DNA of 15,023 nt from an uncultured Lachnospiraceae bacterium (GCA_934402515.1 CAKRTZ010000051.1:1-15023), one strand, 5' to 3'; counted from the first letter of the stretch, positions 1 to 7,610 are shown. Notes: generated by a model not told the origin, from the letters alone. Made by a program: numbers and translations.

Positions 1-49
1 ATTCAGTATACACTATTTTGAAACAAAAACATACACGGAGATAAAAGGA

Positions 50-901
50 ATGGTTTATTTTTTTTGTGCCCTTTATGAGGAAGCACAATTTCTGATAGAT
101 GCTTTCCGGTTGAAAAAGAATCCGGAACTTCATGCCTTTCCTCTCTATGAGAGCAGAAAAGAAATGAATCCGAAGATGACATTGGTGATCACCGGACCCG
201 GAGCAATACCTGCTGCTACGGCGGTGGGGTATCTGGCTGCCAGGGATGATCGAAGAGAAGAAGGATTACTGATCAATATCGGCAGCTGTGGCGGTGGAGA
301 GAAATTCCCTGTAGGGACTGTGACTCTGGGAAATAAGCTTTGGAATGAAACCACAGGACGAAGCTATTACCCGGATATTTTGTTTCGTCACCCTTTCCGG
401 GAGGTGGAAATCCGTACCGGCAGCGCACCTGCTTCTGCAGAAAAAATAACAATAGCGGAAAACGTGGTTTATGATATGGAGGCTACGGCCATTTACCAGG
501 CGGGCAGCCGCTTTTACCGGCCAGATCAGATGCTTTTTTTGAAAGTAGTTTCTGATCATGGAATCGAGGAAGCCGTCAGGCAGGAATACCGGCCCGGGGG
601 GCTTCATAATCTGATGAGTGGGGCAGAAGCAGAACTTCTTCCTTTTTTCAATCATCTGATGGAAAGACAACCGGAAGAGGAAACAGAGGAAAGAAACCCG
701 GAGGCAGAACGCTTAAAGGAAGAACTGCACTGTTCTGTCACCATGGCGGCGGAAGTGGAACAATTAATACGTTATGTCAACCTGGCAGGGGTGGGACTTT
801 CCACAATTCTGGAGGCAGACCGGGCTGCAGGCATCCTGCCCTGCAGAGATAAGAAGGAGGGGAAAGGATATCTTGCACAGCTTAAAAGACGAGTGTTATG
901 A
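50..901 (+). CDS. MTA/SAH nucleosidase-like (nucleoside phosphorylase superfamily) protein with C-terminal extension
   Basis: 283 aa. Residues 1-172 resemble the PNP/UDP family, closest in pattern to 5'-methylthioadenosine/S-adenosylhomocysteine nucleosidase (MTAN). Visible marks are an N-terminal ALYEEA (the catalytic-Glu region), INIGSCGG at 75-82 (like NTGSAGG), the nucleoside-binding MEAT at 143-146, and VVSDH at 166-170, whose Asp169 matches the catalytic Asp of MTAN. Such enzymes cleave the glycosidic bond of adenosine by-products such as MTA, SAH and 5'-deoxyadenosine. The tail from about 205 to 283 is charged at first (many Glu) and then ends GKGYLAQLKRR; it is not part of a normal MTAN. 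The ATG has GGAG at 37-40. The 3' end overlaps the spore photoproduct lyase gene, so the two are probably translated together. Substrate is not proven; the superfamily is fairly sure, the exact activity is inference. Confidence 0.8.
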   Translation: MVYFFCALYEEAQFLIDAFRLKKNPELHAFPLYESRKEMNPKMTLVITGPGAIPAATAVGYLAARDDRREEGLLINIGSCGGGEKFPVGTVTLGNKLWNETTGRSYYPDILFRHPFREVEIRTGSAPASAEKITIAENVVYDMEATAIYQAGSRFYRPDQMLFLKVVSDHGIEEAVRQEYRPGGLHNLMSGAEAELLPFFNHLMERQPEEETEERNPEAERLKEELHCSVTMAAEVEQLIRYVNLAGVGLSTILEADRAAGILPCRDKKEGKGYLAQLKRRVL

Positions 902-1937
902 GCGGGAAATAACGGCGGACAGTCATCGGTTTTCTCACATCTATGTGGAACACCGGGTACAGAACCTGCCAAGAACCCGGGAGATCCTTAACCATTTTCC
1001 AAAAGCCCAGGTAATTCTCGTCGAACACTATAAGGATGTATTTTGCAGAAGAGGGCAGGATTATGTGAAACAGCATGCGGGGCAGGCTCTGATTCTTGCG
1101 GAAAAAACCGAGCATTTTTTATATGAGGCGTCTCCGGTATGCCAGGACTTCGGTAACGCTAATTTTTATTATTGCTCCACCATGATGAATTGTGTTTTTG
1201 ACTGTGATTACTGTTATCTGAAAGGGATGTATCCCTCGGGACACCTGGTGGTTTTTGTGAATCTGGAAGATTATTTTGATGTGATACGAAGGGAACTGCA
1301 GAAGCGTAATCTCTATGTATGTGTTTCTTACGATGCGGATTTACTGGCACTGGAGGGTGTGTGCGGATACGGAAAGCGATGGGCGGAATTTGCCGCAACG
1401 CAGCCCGGACTGAAAATCGAGATCCGGACTAAGAGCGGGAATAAAAATATGTGGGAGAGATTACCGGTTTCTCCCCGGGTTATTTATGCGTTTACCCTGT
1501 CACCGCAACGGGTGATTACGGAAAGTGAACATGGGACTGCGCCGGCGGCAATGCGCCTGGATTGTGCCATAGCAGGACTTCAAAAGGGGCATTCCATCCG
1601 CCTGTGCTTTGATCCCATGCTTTATGTGCCGGATTGGCAGCAGGCATACGGAGAACTGCTGGTACAGGCGGATGAAAGGTTCCAAAAGGCAGGGATAAAG
1701 TGGGAATTGCTGCAGGATGTCAGTGTAGGCTCCTTCCGAATCTCCCAGGATTATTTGAAGAAACTGATAAAATGCAAACCCCGTGCGGCAGTGGTACAAT
1801 TCCCTTTTGAAAACAAAGGTGGCGTGTACCAGTACCCGGAACAGCTGGGGACAAAGATGGAAACCTGGCTGGTGGCAGAACTGGCGAAGCGTTTGCCCTC
1901 CGAAAAGATCTATCGGGATTTTAGAAGTGCCGAATAA
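873..1937 (+). CDS. splB: Spore photoproduct lyase family radical SAM protein
   Basis: 354 aa from a TTG start. Repairs the UV-induced thymine dimer (spore photoproduct) of spore DNA by radical chemistry. The radical-SAM motif is C-x3-C-x2-C at Cys107, Cys111 and Cys114 (NCVFDCDYCYL), in the CX3CX2C form shared with SplB. Cys150, in YVCVSYDADLLALE, sits where the family places its conserved cysteine/TSD segment involved in H-atom transfer. The N-terminus (HIYVE, then HYKDVFCRRGQ) follows the clostridial pattern. Start choice: an ATG at 774 opens the same frame, but it would overlap the upstream gene by 128 nt and add 33 residues without family resemblance. The TTG at 873 lies behind AGGAGG (855-860) and a closer AAAGG (863-867), with a 29-nt overlap. 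The family call is strong; the start is moderate. Could be an SPL-like paralogue rather than the main sporulation lyase. Confidence 0.85.
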   Translation: MHSLKDECYEREITADSHRFSHIYVEHRVQNLPRTREILNHFPKAQVILVEHYKDVFCRRGQDYVKQHAGQALILAEKTEHFLYEASPVCQDFGNANFYYCSTMMNCVFDCDYCYLKGMYPSGHLVVFVNLEDYFDVIRRELQKRNLYVCVSYDADLLALEGVCGYGKRWAEFAATQPGLKIEIRTKSGNKNMWERLPVSPRVIYAFTLSPQRVITESEHGTAPAAMRLDCAIAGLQKGHSIRLCFDPMLYVPDWQQAYGELLVQADERFQKAGIKWELLQDVSVGSFRISQDYLKKLIKCKPRAAVVQFPFENKGGVYQYPEQLGTKMETWLVAELAKRLPSEKIYRDFRSAE

Positions 1938-1958
1938 TGTGGAAGAAATGAGAAAAAG

Positions 1959-2669
1959 ATGAAAAAAATCGCAGTTGTGACAGGAGCCAGTTCCGGAATT
2001 GGCAGAGCGGTCAGTGAGACCTTATGTAAATTGGACTATGAAGTCTATGGATTCGGCCGGGATTTTTCCAGGGAAGAGACCGGGAGAATGATAGAACAAT
2101 ATCCTGCTTTCCATCCCCTGATCTGTGATCTGTTGGATACCGGAGAAATGCTGCAACAGATTCAGAAGATAGAGAATAAACAGAATATCAGCGTGCTGGT
2201 AAATAATGCAGGTGTGGGGTACTATGGCCTTCATGAGGAGTTAAATCCTCATCAGATCATGGAACTGGTGCGCACAAACCTGGAACTCCCCATGATTCTT
2301 ACGGGACAGCTGCTCAGGACATTAAAAGCCAATTACGGCTATGTTATCAATATTTCTTCTGTCACTGCGGAGGAAATCAACCCTCATGGCTGTGCTTACG
2401 GGGCAACTAAGGCAGGTCTCACCAGCTTTGGGGACAGTCTTTTTGCCGAGACCAGGAAGTACGGTTTAAAGGTGACCACCATCCAGCCGGATATGACTTG
2501 CTCCAATCTCTACCGCAATGCAAATTTTGAGCAGGGAGAGGAACCGGAAAGTTATCTGAAACCGGAACAGATCGGGGAGGCAGTGGCTTATGTGCTGACC
2601 CGGGAGGAAGGGGTGGTCATCCCTAAGATCACCCTGCAGCCGCAGCTTCACCGGATTCGGAGAAAGTAA
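1959..2669 (+). CDS. Short-chain dehydrogenase/reductase (SDR)
   Basis: 236 aa, typical for a classical SDR. Rossmann nucleotide-binding motif TGASSGIG at 8-15, structural NNAG at 82-85, catalytic Ser near 133-134 (NISSVTA), and catalytic Tyr147 with Lys151 (YGATK). These predict NAD(P)H-dependent oxidation or reduction of a small carbonyl or alcohol; the substrate cannot be read from the sequence. Arg34 after the second strand (FGRD) hints at NADPH preference, as inference. The gene starts 21 nt after the SPL stop with only a weak purine-rich site upstream, and the next gene follows after 20 nt, which fits a shared transcript. The C-terminus ends in a basic HRIRRK tail. The link to spore repair is positional only. 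Confidence 0.85.
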   Translation: MKKIAVVTGASSGIGRAVSETLCKLDYEVYGFGRDFSREETGRMIEQYPAFHPLICDLLDTGEMLQQIQKIENKQNISVLVNNAGVGYYGLHEELNPHQIMELVRTNLELPMILTGQLLRTLKANYGYVINISSVTAEEINPHGCAYGATKAGLTSFGDSLFAETRKYGLKVTTIQPDMTCSNLYRNANFEQGEEPESYLKPEQIGEAVAYVLTREEGVVIPKITLQPQLHRIRRK

Positions 2670-2689
2670 GAAAAGATTGGAGCATCATT

Positions 2690-3784
2690 ATGAAACTTGA
2701 AAATCTGCAGAGAGTACCCACCGGCTATATCAATACTCCCTTAGAGTATCTGCCGGGACTTACCAAAGAATTGGGAAAAGGAAAGCTCTATATCAAAAGG
2801 GACGACATGACGGGCCTGGCGATGGGAGGAAATAAAGCCAGAAAGCTGGATTATATTGTGAAGTATGCCCTGGATAACGGGTACACGGCGCTAATGACCT
2901 TTGGCGGTGTTCAGACCAATCATGGAAGGCTGACGGTAGCTGCAGCAGTTCGCTATGGTCTGAAACCTATTCTTGTGTTAAAAGGGAAAAAACCGGATCA
3001 GCTTTCCGGTAATCTGTTACTGGATCGTCTTATGGGCGCGGATCTTCATTTTGTGGATATGTCCGGGGCACAGTCACTTCCCGAAGAGGAACAGGAAGCA
3101 GCACGGAAAAAGTATCTGGAGGACTGTACAGCGAAGATCACAGCGGAATATGAAGCCAAAGGAGAAAAAGTGCTAAATATTCCTATCGGAGGTCAGACAC
3201 CTGTTGGCTCAGCCGGATATATTCAGGCGATTCCGGAGATTATGAGACAGATGGAGGAGCAGAAGATCCAAGCGGATTATCTGGTGGCCGGTTATGGATC
3301 CACAGGAACCTTTGCAGGATTATGGGCAGGAGCCAAATATTATCATGCGCCCTTTGAGGTGATCGGAATTCCCATTGAACCGGATATGCGTCCCGTTGAG
3401 GAAACGGTAGATTTTATTAATGAAATGTCGGATACCTTTGAAATGGGCATTCATTGCAAAAAAGAAGAGATCCACCTGGAGTTGGGAGAGGGTGAAAATT
3501 TTTACGGCGGTGCAGGCTACAATGAACCGGACCACATCACCCAGCGCTACATTGAACTTCTGGCGCGTACGGATGCGATTTTTACAGATCCATGCTATAC
3601 TGGAAAAGTACTTCACGGGTTTGTGGATCTTCTTGAAAAGGAAATTATTCCTGCAGATTCCAATGCCATTTTTCTTCATACCGGCGGAGCTCCGGGGCTT
3701 TGGACGAAAGAACATCTGGACAGCATGAATGAGGCATACTGGAAAGATGAAAAGAAAGATCATGTGACGACATGGATCATGTAA
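2690..3784 (+). CDS. PLP-dependent D-cysteine desulfhydrase / ACC deaminase family enzyme
   Basis: 364 aa. Fold-type II PLP enzyme of the D-cysteine desulfhydrase/ACC-deaminase family. The PLP lysine is Lys49 in GGNKARKL, the phosphate loop is GYGSTGT at 201-207, and the C-terminal DPCYTGKVLHG (300-310) and HTGGAPGL (330-337) align with the family. Two specificity positions argue against ACC deaminase: the Glu after the active Tyr is Thr304, and the Leu of HLGG is Thr331, both as in D-cysteine desulfhydrases. The active-site segment reads QTNHGR (75-80), with Thr76 where the family normally has Ser. Likely reaction: D-cysteine (or a related amino acid or sulfonate) to pyruvate, ammonia and sulfide. 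GGAG at 2679-2682 precedes the ATG. Last gene of the probable first operon. Substrate is uncertain. Confidence 0.8.
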   Translation: MKLENLQRVPTGYINTPLEYLPGLTKELGKGKLYIKRDDMTGLAMGGNKARKLDYIVKYALDNGYTALMTFGGVQTNHGRLTVAAAVRYGLKPILVLKGKKPDQLSGNLLLDRLMGADLHFVDMSGAQSLPEEEQEAARKKYLEDCTAKITAEYEAKGEKVLNIPIGGQTPVGSAGYIQAIPEIMRQMEEQKIQADYLVAGYGSTGTFAGLWAGAKYYHAPFEVIGIPIEPDMRPVEETVDFINEMSDTFEMGIHCKKEEIHLELGEGENFYGGAGYNEPDHITQRYIELLARTDAIFTDPCYTGKVLHGFVDLLEKEIIPADSNAIFLHTGGAPGLWTKEHLDSMNEAYWKDEKKDHVTTWIM

Positions 3785-3850
3785 TCTGTTTCAAGACTGG
3801 TAAAGAGAACCATAATATGGTAAGATGAGATAACAATCGGAAAACAGATT
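3783..3850 (+). promoter_or_regulatory. Intergenic region with nested dyads and weak promoter before the UDPGP gene
   Basis: A perfect 9-bp inverted repeat (AATCTGTTT at 3783-3791, AAACAGATT at 3842-3850) encloses a shorter dyad, ACCATA-A-TATGGT (3810-3822). CATAAT at 3811-3816 could be a -10 box, which would place the small dyad over it; the -35 match is poor. No T-run follows, so this does not look like an intrinsic terminator. It may be a leader hairpin or an operator separating the first operon from the UDPGP-galE unit. Confidence 0.35.
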
Positions 3851-3869
3851 GTCGGAAGGAGTTCGGGAT

Positions 3870-5096
3870 ATGAATTTTGAGGAAGCAAAAAAGCTGTTAG
3901 AGGAGTATGGACAGGAACATATTCTGAAAGGCTATGACACCCTGACGAAGGAACAGCAGGAAAATCTGCTGGCACAGATCGCAAACTGTGACTTCTCCGT
4001 GCTTCATGAACTGGAAAATAGACAGGAAAGCGGAAAACGCGGTGTGATCTCACCTCTGCCCACCATGCAGCTGGAGGAGATTGAAGCAAATAAAGAGAAA
4101 TTTCACGCAACCGGAGTGAAGGCCATTCAGGACGGAAAAGTGGGAGCGGTGCTTCTGGCAGGAGGAATGGGAACCCGGCTGGGAAGCGATGACCCCAAGG
4201 GAATGTACAATATCGGCCTTACCAAGGATATGTATATTTTCGAGAGAATCATCCGTAACCTGTTGGATGTGGTGGAGGAGACCGGTACATGGATTCACCT
4301 GTTTGTGATGACCAGTGATAAAAACCATGCAGCAACCACTAAATTTTTAAAAGAGAAAAAATATTTCGGTTATAAAGAAGACTATGTGACCTTCTTCATG
4401 CAGGAGATGGCACCGGCGACAGACTATCAGGGAAAGGTATATATGGAGGCTCCCGGAGTGGTAGCAATGTCACCCAATGGAAACGGTGGCTGGTTCAGTT
4501 CCATGAAGCGTTGGAATGTGCTGGACAAAGTAAAAGAAGCCGGTATCGAATACCTGAATGTTTTTGCGGTGGATAATGTACTGCAGCGCATTGCGGACCC
4601 TGTCTTTGTGGGAGCGCTGATTGAACAACAGGCAGCCGTTGGATCCAAGGTGGTTAAAAAGGTTGCCCCGGATGAAAAAGTGGGCGTAATGTGTCTGGAA
4701 GACAACAGACCTTCCATTATTGAATACTATGAGCTGACAGATGAACTGATGAACACTTTGGATGAAAAAGGGGAGCGTGTTTATAATTTCGGCGTGATTT
4801 TAAACTACCTGTTCCGCGTGGCAGACCTGTATAATATTGTGGACCGCAAGCTGCCTCTTCATGTGGTGGAGAAAAAGATCCCCTACATGGATGAGCAGGG
4901 AAAACGTATTAAGCCGGAGGAACCTAACGGCTATAAATTTGAGACACTGGTGCTGGACATGATTCATATGGAGGACAGTTGTCTTCCCTTTGAAGTAGTG
5001 CGTAATCATGAGTTTGCGCCTATTAAAAACAAAACCGGTGTGGATTCTGTGGAATCTGCCAGAAAACTTCTCCAGGAAAACGGAGTAGAATTATAA
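3870..5096 (+). CDS. UTP-dependent sugar-1-phosphate uridylyltransferase, eukaryote-like UDPGP family
   Basis: 408 aa. Makes a UDP-sugar (UDP-glucose, UDP-galactose or UDP-GlcNAc) from UTP and the sugar-1-phosphate. The UTP-binding signature GGMGTRLG is at 98-105 with Lys110 after it (DDPKG), followed by a MSPNGNGGW segment (uridine-binding loop) and AVDNVL (metal-binding Asp). This is the UDPGP/AGX1-type family, not the bacterial GalU type. Start: ATG 3870 has GGAAGGAG eight bases upstream; a TTG at 3849 in the same frame would overlap that site, so it was rejected. galE follows after 29 nt, so the pair probably links glucose-1-P or galactose-1-P with UDP-sugar interconversion, as the UDPGP-type enzyme does in bifidobacteria. 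The family is sure; which sugar is used is inferred. Confidence 0.85.
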   Translation: MNFEEAKKLLEEYGQEHILKGYDTLTKEQQENLLAQIANCDFSVLHELENRQESGKRGVISPLPTMQLEEIEANKEKFHATGVKAIQDGKVGAVLLAGGMGTRLGSDDPKGMYNIGLTKDMYIFERIIRNLLDVVEETGTWIHLFVMTSDKNHAATTKFLKEKKYFGYKEDYVTFFMQEMAPATDYQGKVYMEAPGVVAMSPNGNGGWFSSMKRWNVLDKVKEAGIEYLNVFAVDNVLQRIADPVFVGALIEQQAAVGSKVVKKVAPDEKVGVMCLEDNRPSIIEYYELTDELMNTLDEKGERVYNFGVILNYLFRVADLYNIVDRKLPLHVVEKKIPYMDEQGKRIKPEEPNGYKFETLVLDMIHMEDSCLPFEVVRNHEFAPIKNKTGVDSVESARKLLQENGVEL

Positions 5097-5125
5097 TATT
5101 TTTGAAGGTATAGAAAGGAGACATT

Positions 5126-6142
5126 ATGAAAATTTTAGTAACAGGCGGAGCTGGCTATATCGGAAGCCATACCGTAGTAGAACTGCAGAATGCTGGATAT
5201 GAGGTAATTGTGCTGGATAACTTAAGCAATTCCAGCGAGAAATCCTTAAAAAGAGTGGAACAGTTGACCGGAAAACCGGTTCCTTTTTATAAGGCTGATA
5301 TCCTCGACCGGGCTGCATTGGAAGAAATTTTCACCAAAGAAAAGATTGATTGCTGCATTCATTTTGCTGGTCTCAAAGCGGTGGGAGAATCGGTACAGAA
5401 GCCCTGGGAATACTATAACAACAATATTACAGGAACCCTGACTCTTGTGGATGTGATGCGCAGACATGCTTGCAAGAACATCATTTTTTCTTCTTCCGCT
5501 ACGGTATATGGAGATCCGGCCATTATTCCCATTACGGAGGAATGTCCGAAAGGACAATGCACCAATCCTTACGGATGGACTAAATCCATGCTGGAGCAGA
5601 TCTTAATGGATATCCAGAAGGCAGATCCGGAATGGAATGTGGTATTACTGCGTTATTTCAATCCCATCGGAGCACACAAGAGCGGTCTGATCGGAGAGAA
5701 TCCCAACGGAATTCCCAACAACCTGATGCCTTATATCACACAGGTGGCTGTAGGCAAATTAAAAGAACTGGGTGTATTCGGAAACGATTATGATACTCCG
5801 GACGGAACCGGCGTGCGGGACTATATCCATGTAGTAGATCTGGCTGTGGGACATGTGAAGGCTTTGAAAAAGATTCAGGATCATTCCGGACTTTCCATCT
5901 ACAACCTGGGCACGGGAACCGGATACAGTGTATTGGATATTGTAAAGAACTTTGAGGAAGCCACCGGCGTGAAGATTCCCTACTCCATCAAACCCAGAAG
6001 AGCAGGGGACATCGCTACATGTTATTCCGATGCCTCCAAGGCAAAGAGAGAACTGGGATGGGAAGCACAGTATGGAATTAAGGATATGTGCGCAGATTCC
6101 TGGAACTGGCAGAGCCACAATCCCAACGGATATGAGGACTAG
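5126..6142 (+). CDS. galE: UDP-glucose 4-epimerase
   Basis: 338 aa, the usual GalE length. Interconverts UDP-glucose and UDP-galactose (possibly the N-acetyl forms) with tightly bound NAD in the cytoplasm. NAD-binding GGAGYIGSH at 7-15, HFAGLKAVGES at 79-89, the catalytic Ser124 in SSSATVYG, and Tyr149 with Lys153 (NPYGWTKSM) sit at the same numbers as in E. coli GalE. The RYFNPIGAH and RDYIHVVDLA segments are also present. AAAGGAG lies just before the ATG. It is downstream of the UDP-sugar pyrophosphorylase and 19 nt before the HAD phosphatase, so it is probably part of one sugar-nucleotide transcript. galM lies about 5.6 kb further on; galK and galT are not in the window. Confidence 0.97.
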   Translation: MKILVTGGAGYIGSHTVVELQNAGYEVIVLDNLSNSSEKSLKRVEQLTGKPVPFYKADILDRAALEEIFTKEKIDCCIHFAGLKAVGESVQKPWEYYNNNITGTLTLVDVMRRHACKNIIFSSSATVYGDPAIIPITEECPKGQCTNPYGWTKSMLEQILMDIQKADPEWNVVLLRYFNPIGAHKSGLIGENPNGIPNNLMPYITQVAVGKLKELGVFGNDYDTPDGTGVRDYIHVVDLAVGHVKALKKIQDHSGLSIYNLGTGTGYSVLDIVKNFEEATGVKIPYSIKPRRAGDIATCYSDASKAKRELGWEAQYGIKDMCADSWNWQSHNPNGYED

Positions 6143-6161
6143 GTCTGTGAGTGGAGACAAC

Positions 6162-6815
6162 ATGCGAGCGGTTATTTTTGACATGGACGGCGTTCTGTTT
6201 GATACAGAACGCCTTTGTAGTGATTGCTGGATGTCCTTTGCGGATGAGATCGGAGCTGACAGGGAACAGATGCAGAAAGCGATTCTGGCATGTGTCGGGC
6301 GAAATGCCAATGACTGTGTCAGGGTAGCAGAGGAAATGCTGGGGAAGGATTTTCCCTATCAGGAGTATCGAAAAAAGACAGAACTTTTGATGCTGGAAAC
6401 CATAGAACGGGAAGGAATGCCAATGAAACCAGGTGTCCGGGAAATCCTGGAGTGGCTGAAGAGTCACGGATATCGAATTGCCATGGCCTCCTCAAGCAGT
6501 CGGAAGTCTGTGTGTCATCATCTGGAAAGAGCAGGAATTCTTGACTATTTTGAGACGCTTACCACAGGGGATATGGTAGAGCACTCTAAACCGCAGCCGG
6601 ATATTTATCTGAAGGCCTGCGAGAGTATTGGTCAGAGTCCGGAAGTCTGCTATGCAATTGAAGATTCCCCAAACGGAATCCGTTCCGCATACAGCGCAGG
6701 AATGAAAGTAATCATGGTGCCGGATTTACAACAACCGGATGAGGAAATACAGGGCAAAATCTGCAGAAAGTGCGATTCATTGCAGGAAGTGATTGCCTGG
6801 TTGGAAAGGGAGTAG
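6162..6815 (+). CDS. HAD-superfamily hydrolase, beta-phosphoglucomutase-like
   Basis: 217 aa. HAD subfamily I with a helical cap. Motif I is FDMDGVLFDTE (nucleophile Asp7, acid/base Asp9), motif II Ser110 in MASSSSRK, motif III Lys143 in HSKPQPDIY, and motif IV Glu167-Asp168 in IEDSPNG. The DGVLFDTE and SxKPxPDIY pattern is shared by beta-phosphoglucomutases and many small sugar-phosphate phosphatases, so either a mutase or a phosphatase is possible. Start: an in-frame ATG at 6030 would lie inside galE; ATG 6162 has GGAG five bases upstream and begins directly at motif I. It sits between galE and the LytTR regulator, which starts 5 nt after its stop, so a role in sugar-phosphate metabolism and joint expression with both is likely but inferred. 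Confidence 0.85.
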   Translation: MRAVIFDMDGVLFDTERLCSDCWMSFADEIGADREQMQKAILACVGRNANDCVRVAEEMLGKDFPYQEYRKKTELLMLETIEREGMPMKPGVREILEWLKSHGYRIAMASSSSRKSVCHHLERAGILDYFETLTTGDMVEHSKPQPDIYLKACESIGQSPEVCYAIEDSPNGIRSAYSAGMKVIMVPDLQQPDEEIQGKICRKCDSLQEVIAWLERE

Positions 6816-6820
6816 GGAAA

Positions 6821-7537
6821 ATGATTCACATTGCGATATGTGATGACAGTATAGTGGACAGAAAGATTCTGGAGAGAATCTTGATTGCCATGTTTAAGGT
6901 ACATAATCTGGAGATTCTTGTGGATCAGTTCAGTTCCGGAGAAGAATTTCTTGCCCAGCATCAGCCGGGGAAGTATGCCATTCTGTTTCTGGACATTATC
7001 ATGGGCGATTTAAACGGAATTGAAACGGGAAAACGAATTCGAAAGATCGATACAGAACTGGAGATTATCTACTGTTCTTCCAGTATGGACTTTACGCTGG
7101 CCAGCTATGAAGTGTTTGCCTTCGGCTATCTGGTAAAGCCCTTTGATGCCACAAAGATCAGTGCACTGATCGATTATTTTTTACAGAAAAAACCGGCGTA
7201 TCAGACCCGCTATATCAAGGTGCGTTCCAACTATAAAGAATATGTGATTCACTATAAAGATATTCTCTATGTGGAATCAGAGGATAAGCGTGTGCTGTTT
7301 CATACCATTAATCAGGGCATCATTCCCATTTACGAGAAACTTTCAGAGATTCAGGAGCAGCTAAAGGATGTACGTTTCCTCAGGTGCCACCAGAGCTATC
7401 TGGTGAATATGGATCACATCGTAAAAGCTACCGCCACGGATTTTGTACTGATGAATAATGAACTGGTTCCCATTCGGAAACGGGAGCGGAAACAGCTTCT
7501 GGATGCTTACAAAGAATACCAGGCAGGAGGAAACTAA
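6821..7537 (+). CDS. LytTR-type response regulator without adjacent kinase
   Basis: 238 aa. Receiver domain (about 1-122) with acidic pocket Asp8-Asp9, phospho-acceptor Asp58 (LFLDIIMG), and Lys106 in YLVKPF. A LytTR DNA-binding domain (about 130-235) follows, with YIKVRSNYKEYVIHYKDILYVES and the FLRCHQSYLVNM segment typical of AgrA/VirR/LytR-type regulators. Such proteins bind direct repeats spaced by about two helical turns and often control toxins, peptides, cell-wall genes or regulatory RNAs. ATG 6821 has AGGGAG eight bases upstream; it is 5 nt after the HAD gene. No histidine kinase or peptide gene is nearby, so it is an orphan within the window. Three 21-bp-phased repeats and a promoter begin just after the stop codon and are candidate target sites (inference). 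Confidence 0.93.
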   Translation: MIHIAICDDSIVDRKILERILIAMFKVHNLEILVDQFSSGEEFLAQHQPGKYAILFLDIIMGDLNGIETGKRIRKIDTELEIIYCSSSMDFTLASYEVFAFGYLVKPFDATKISALIDYFLQKKPAYQTRYIKVRSNYKEYVIHYKDILYVESEDKRVLFHTINQGIIPIYEKLSEIQEQLKDVRFLRCHQSYLVNMDHIVKATATDFVLMNNELVPIRKRERKQLLDAYKEYQAGGN

Positions 7538-7547
7538 CTTCCCCAAA

Positions 7548-7610
7548 TTCGTCAAAAAATGCAAAAAGTAATGCGAAAATGGGAATAAAACAGTCGAAAA
7601 TGGGTGAGCA
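7548..7610. repeat. Three 21-bp-phased repeats upstream of the 7628 promoter, candidate LytTR operator
   Basis: CGAAAATGGG occurs at 7574-7583 and again at 7595-7604, exactly 21 bp apart. A weaker copy, GTCAAAAAAT at 7551-7560, lies another 21 bp upstream, in phase with GTCGAAAATG at 7593-7602. LytTR regulators recognise short direct repeats about 21-22 bp apart, and the regulator gene ends 10 bp before this block. The last copy abuts the -35 position of the promoter. Two stretches also resemble Spo0A boxes: TTCGTCA at 7548-7554 (reverse complement TGACGAA) and AGTCGAA at 7592-7598. The A-tracts may also bend the DNA. The repeats are seen directly; the binding protein is inferred. Confidence 0.5.

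Noticed and set aside
3420..3728. 102-aa ORF on the + strand inside the PLP-enzyme gene
   Set aside because: Shadow frame of a clear enzyme gene, with no ribosome site or family pattern.
6030..6161. Longer N-terminus for the HAD protein
   Set aside because: It lies inside galE in another frame; the HAD motif begins directly at ATG 6162 with a GGAG site.
7548..7598. Spo0A boxes as the sole explanation of the repeats
   Set aside because: One site fits TGNCGAA and one is a single mismatch, but the 10-bp identity and 21-bp phase are better explained by a LytTR site; kept only as an alternative.
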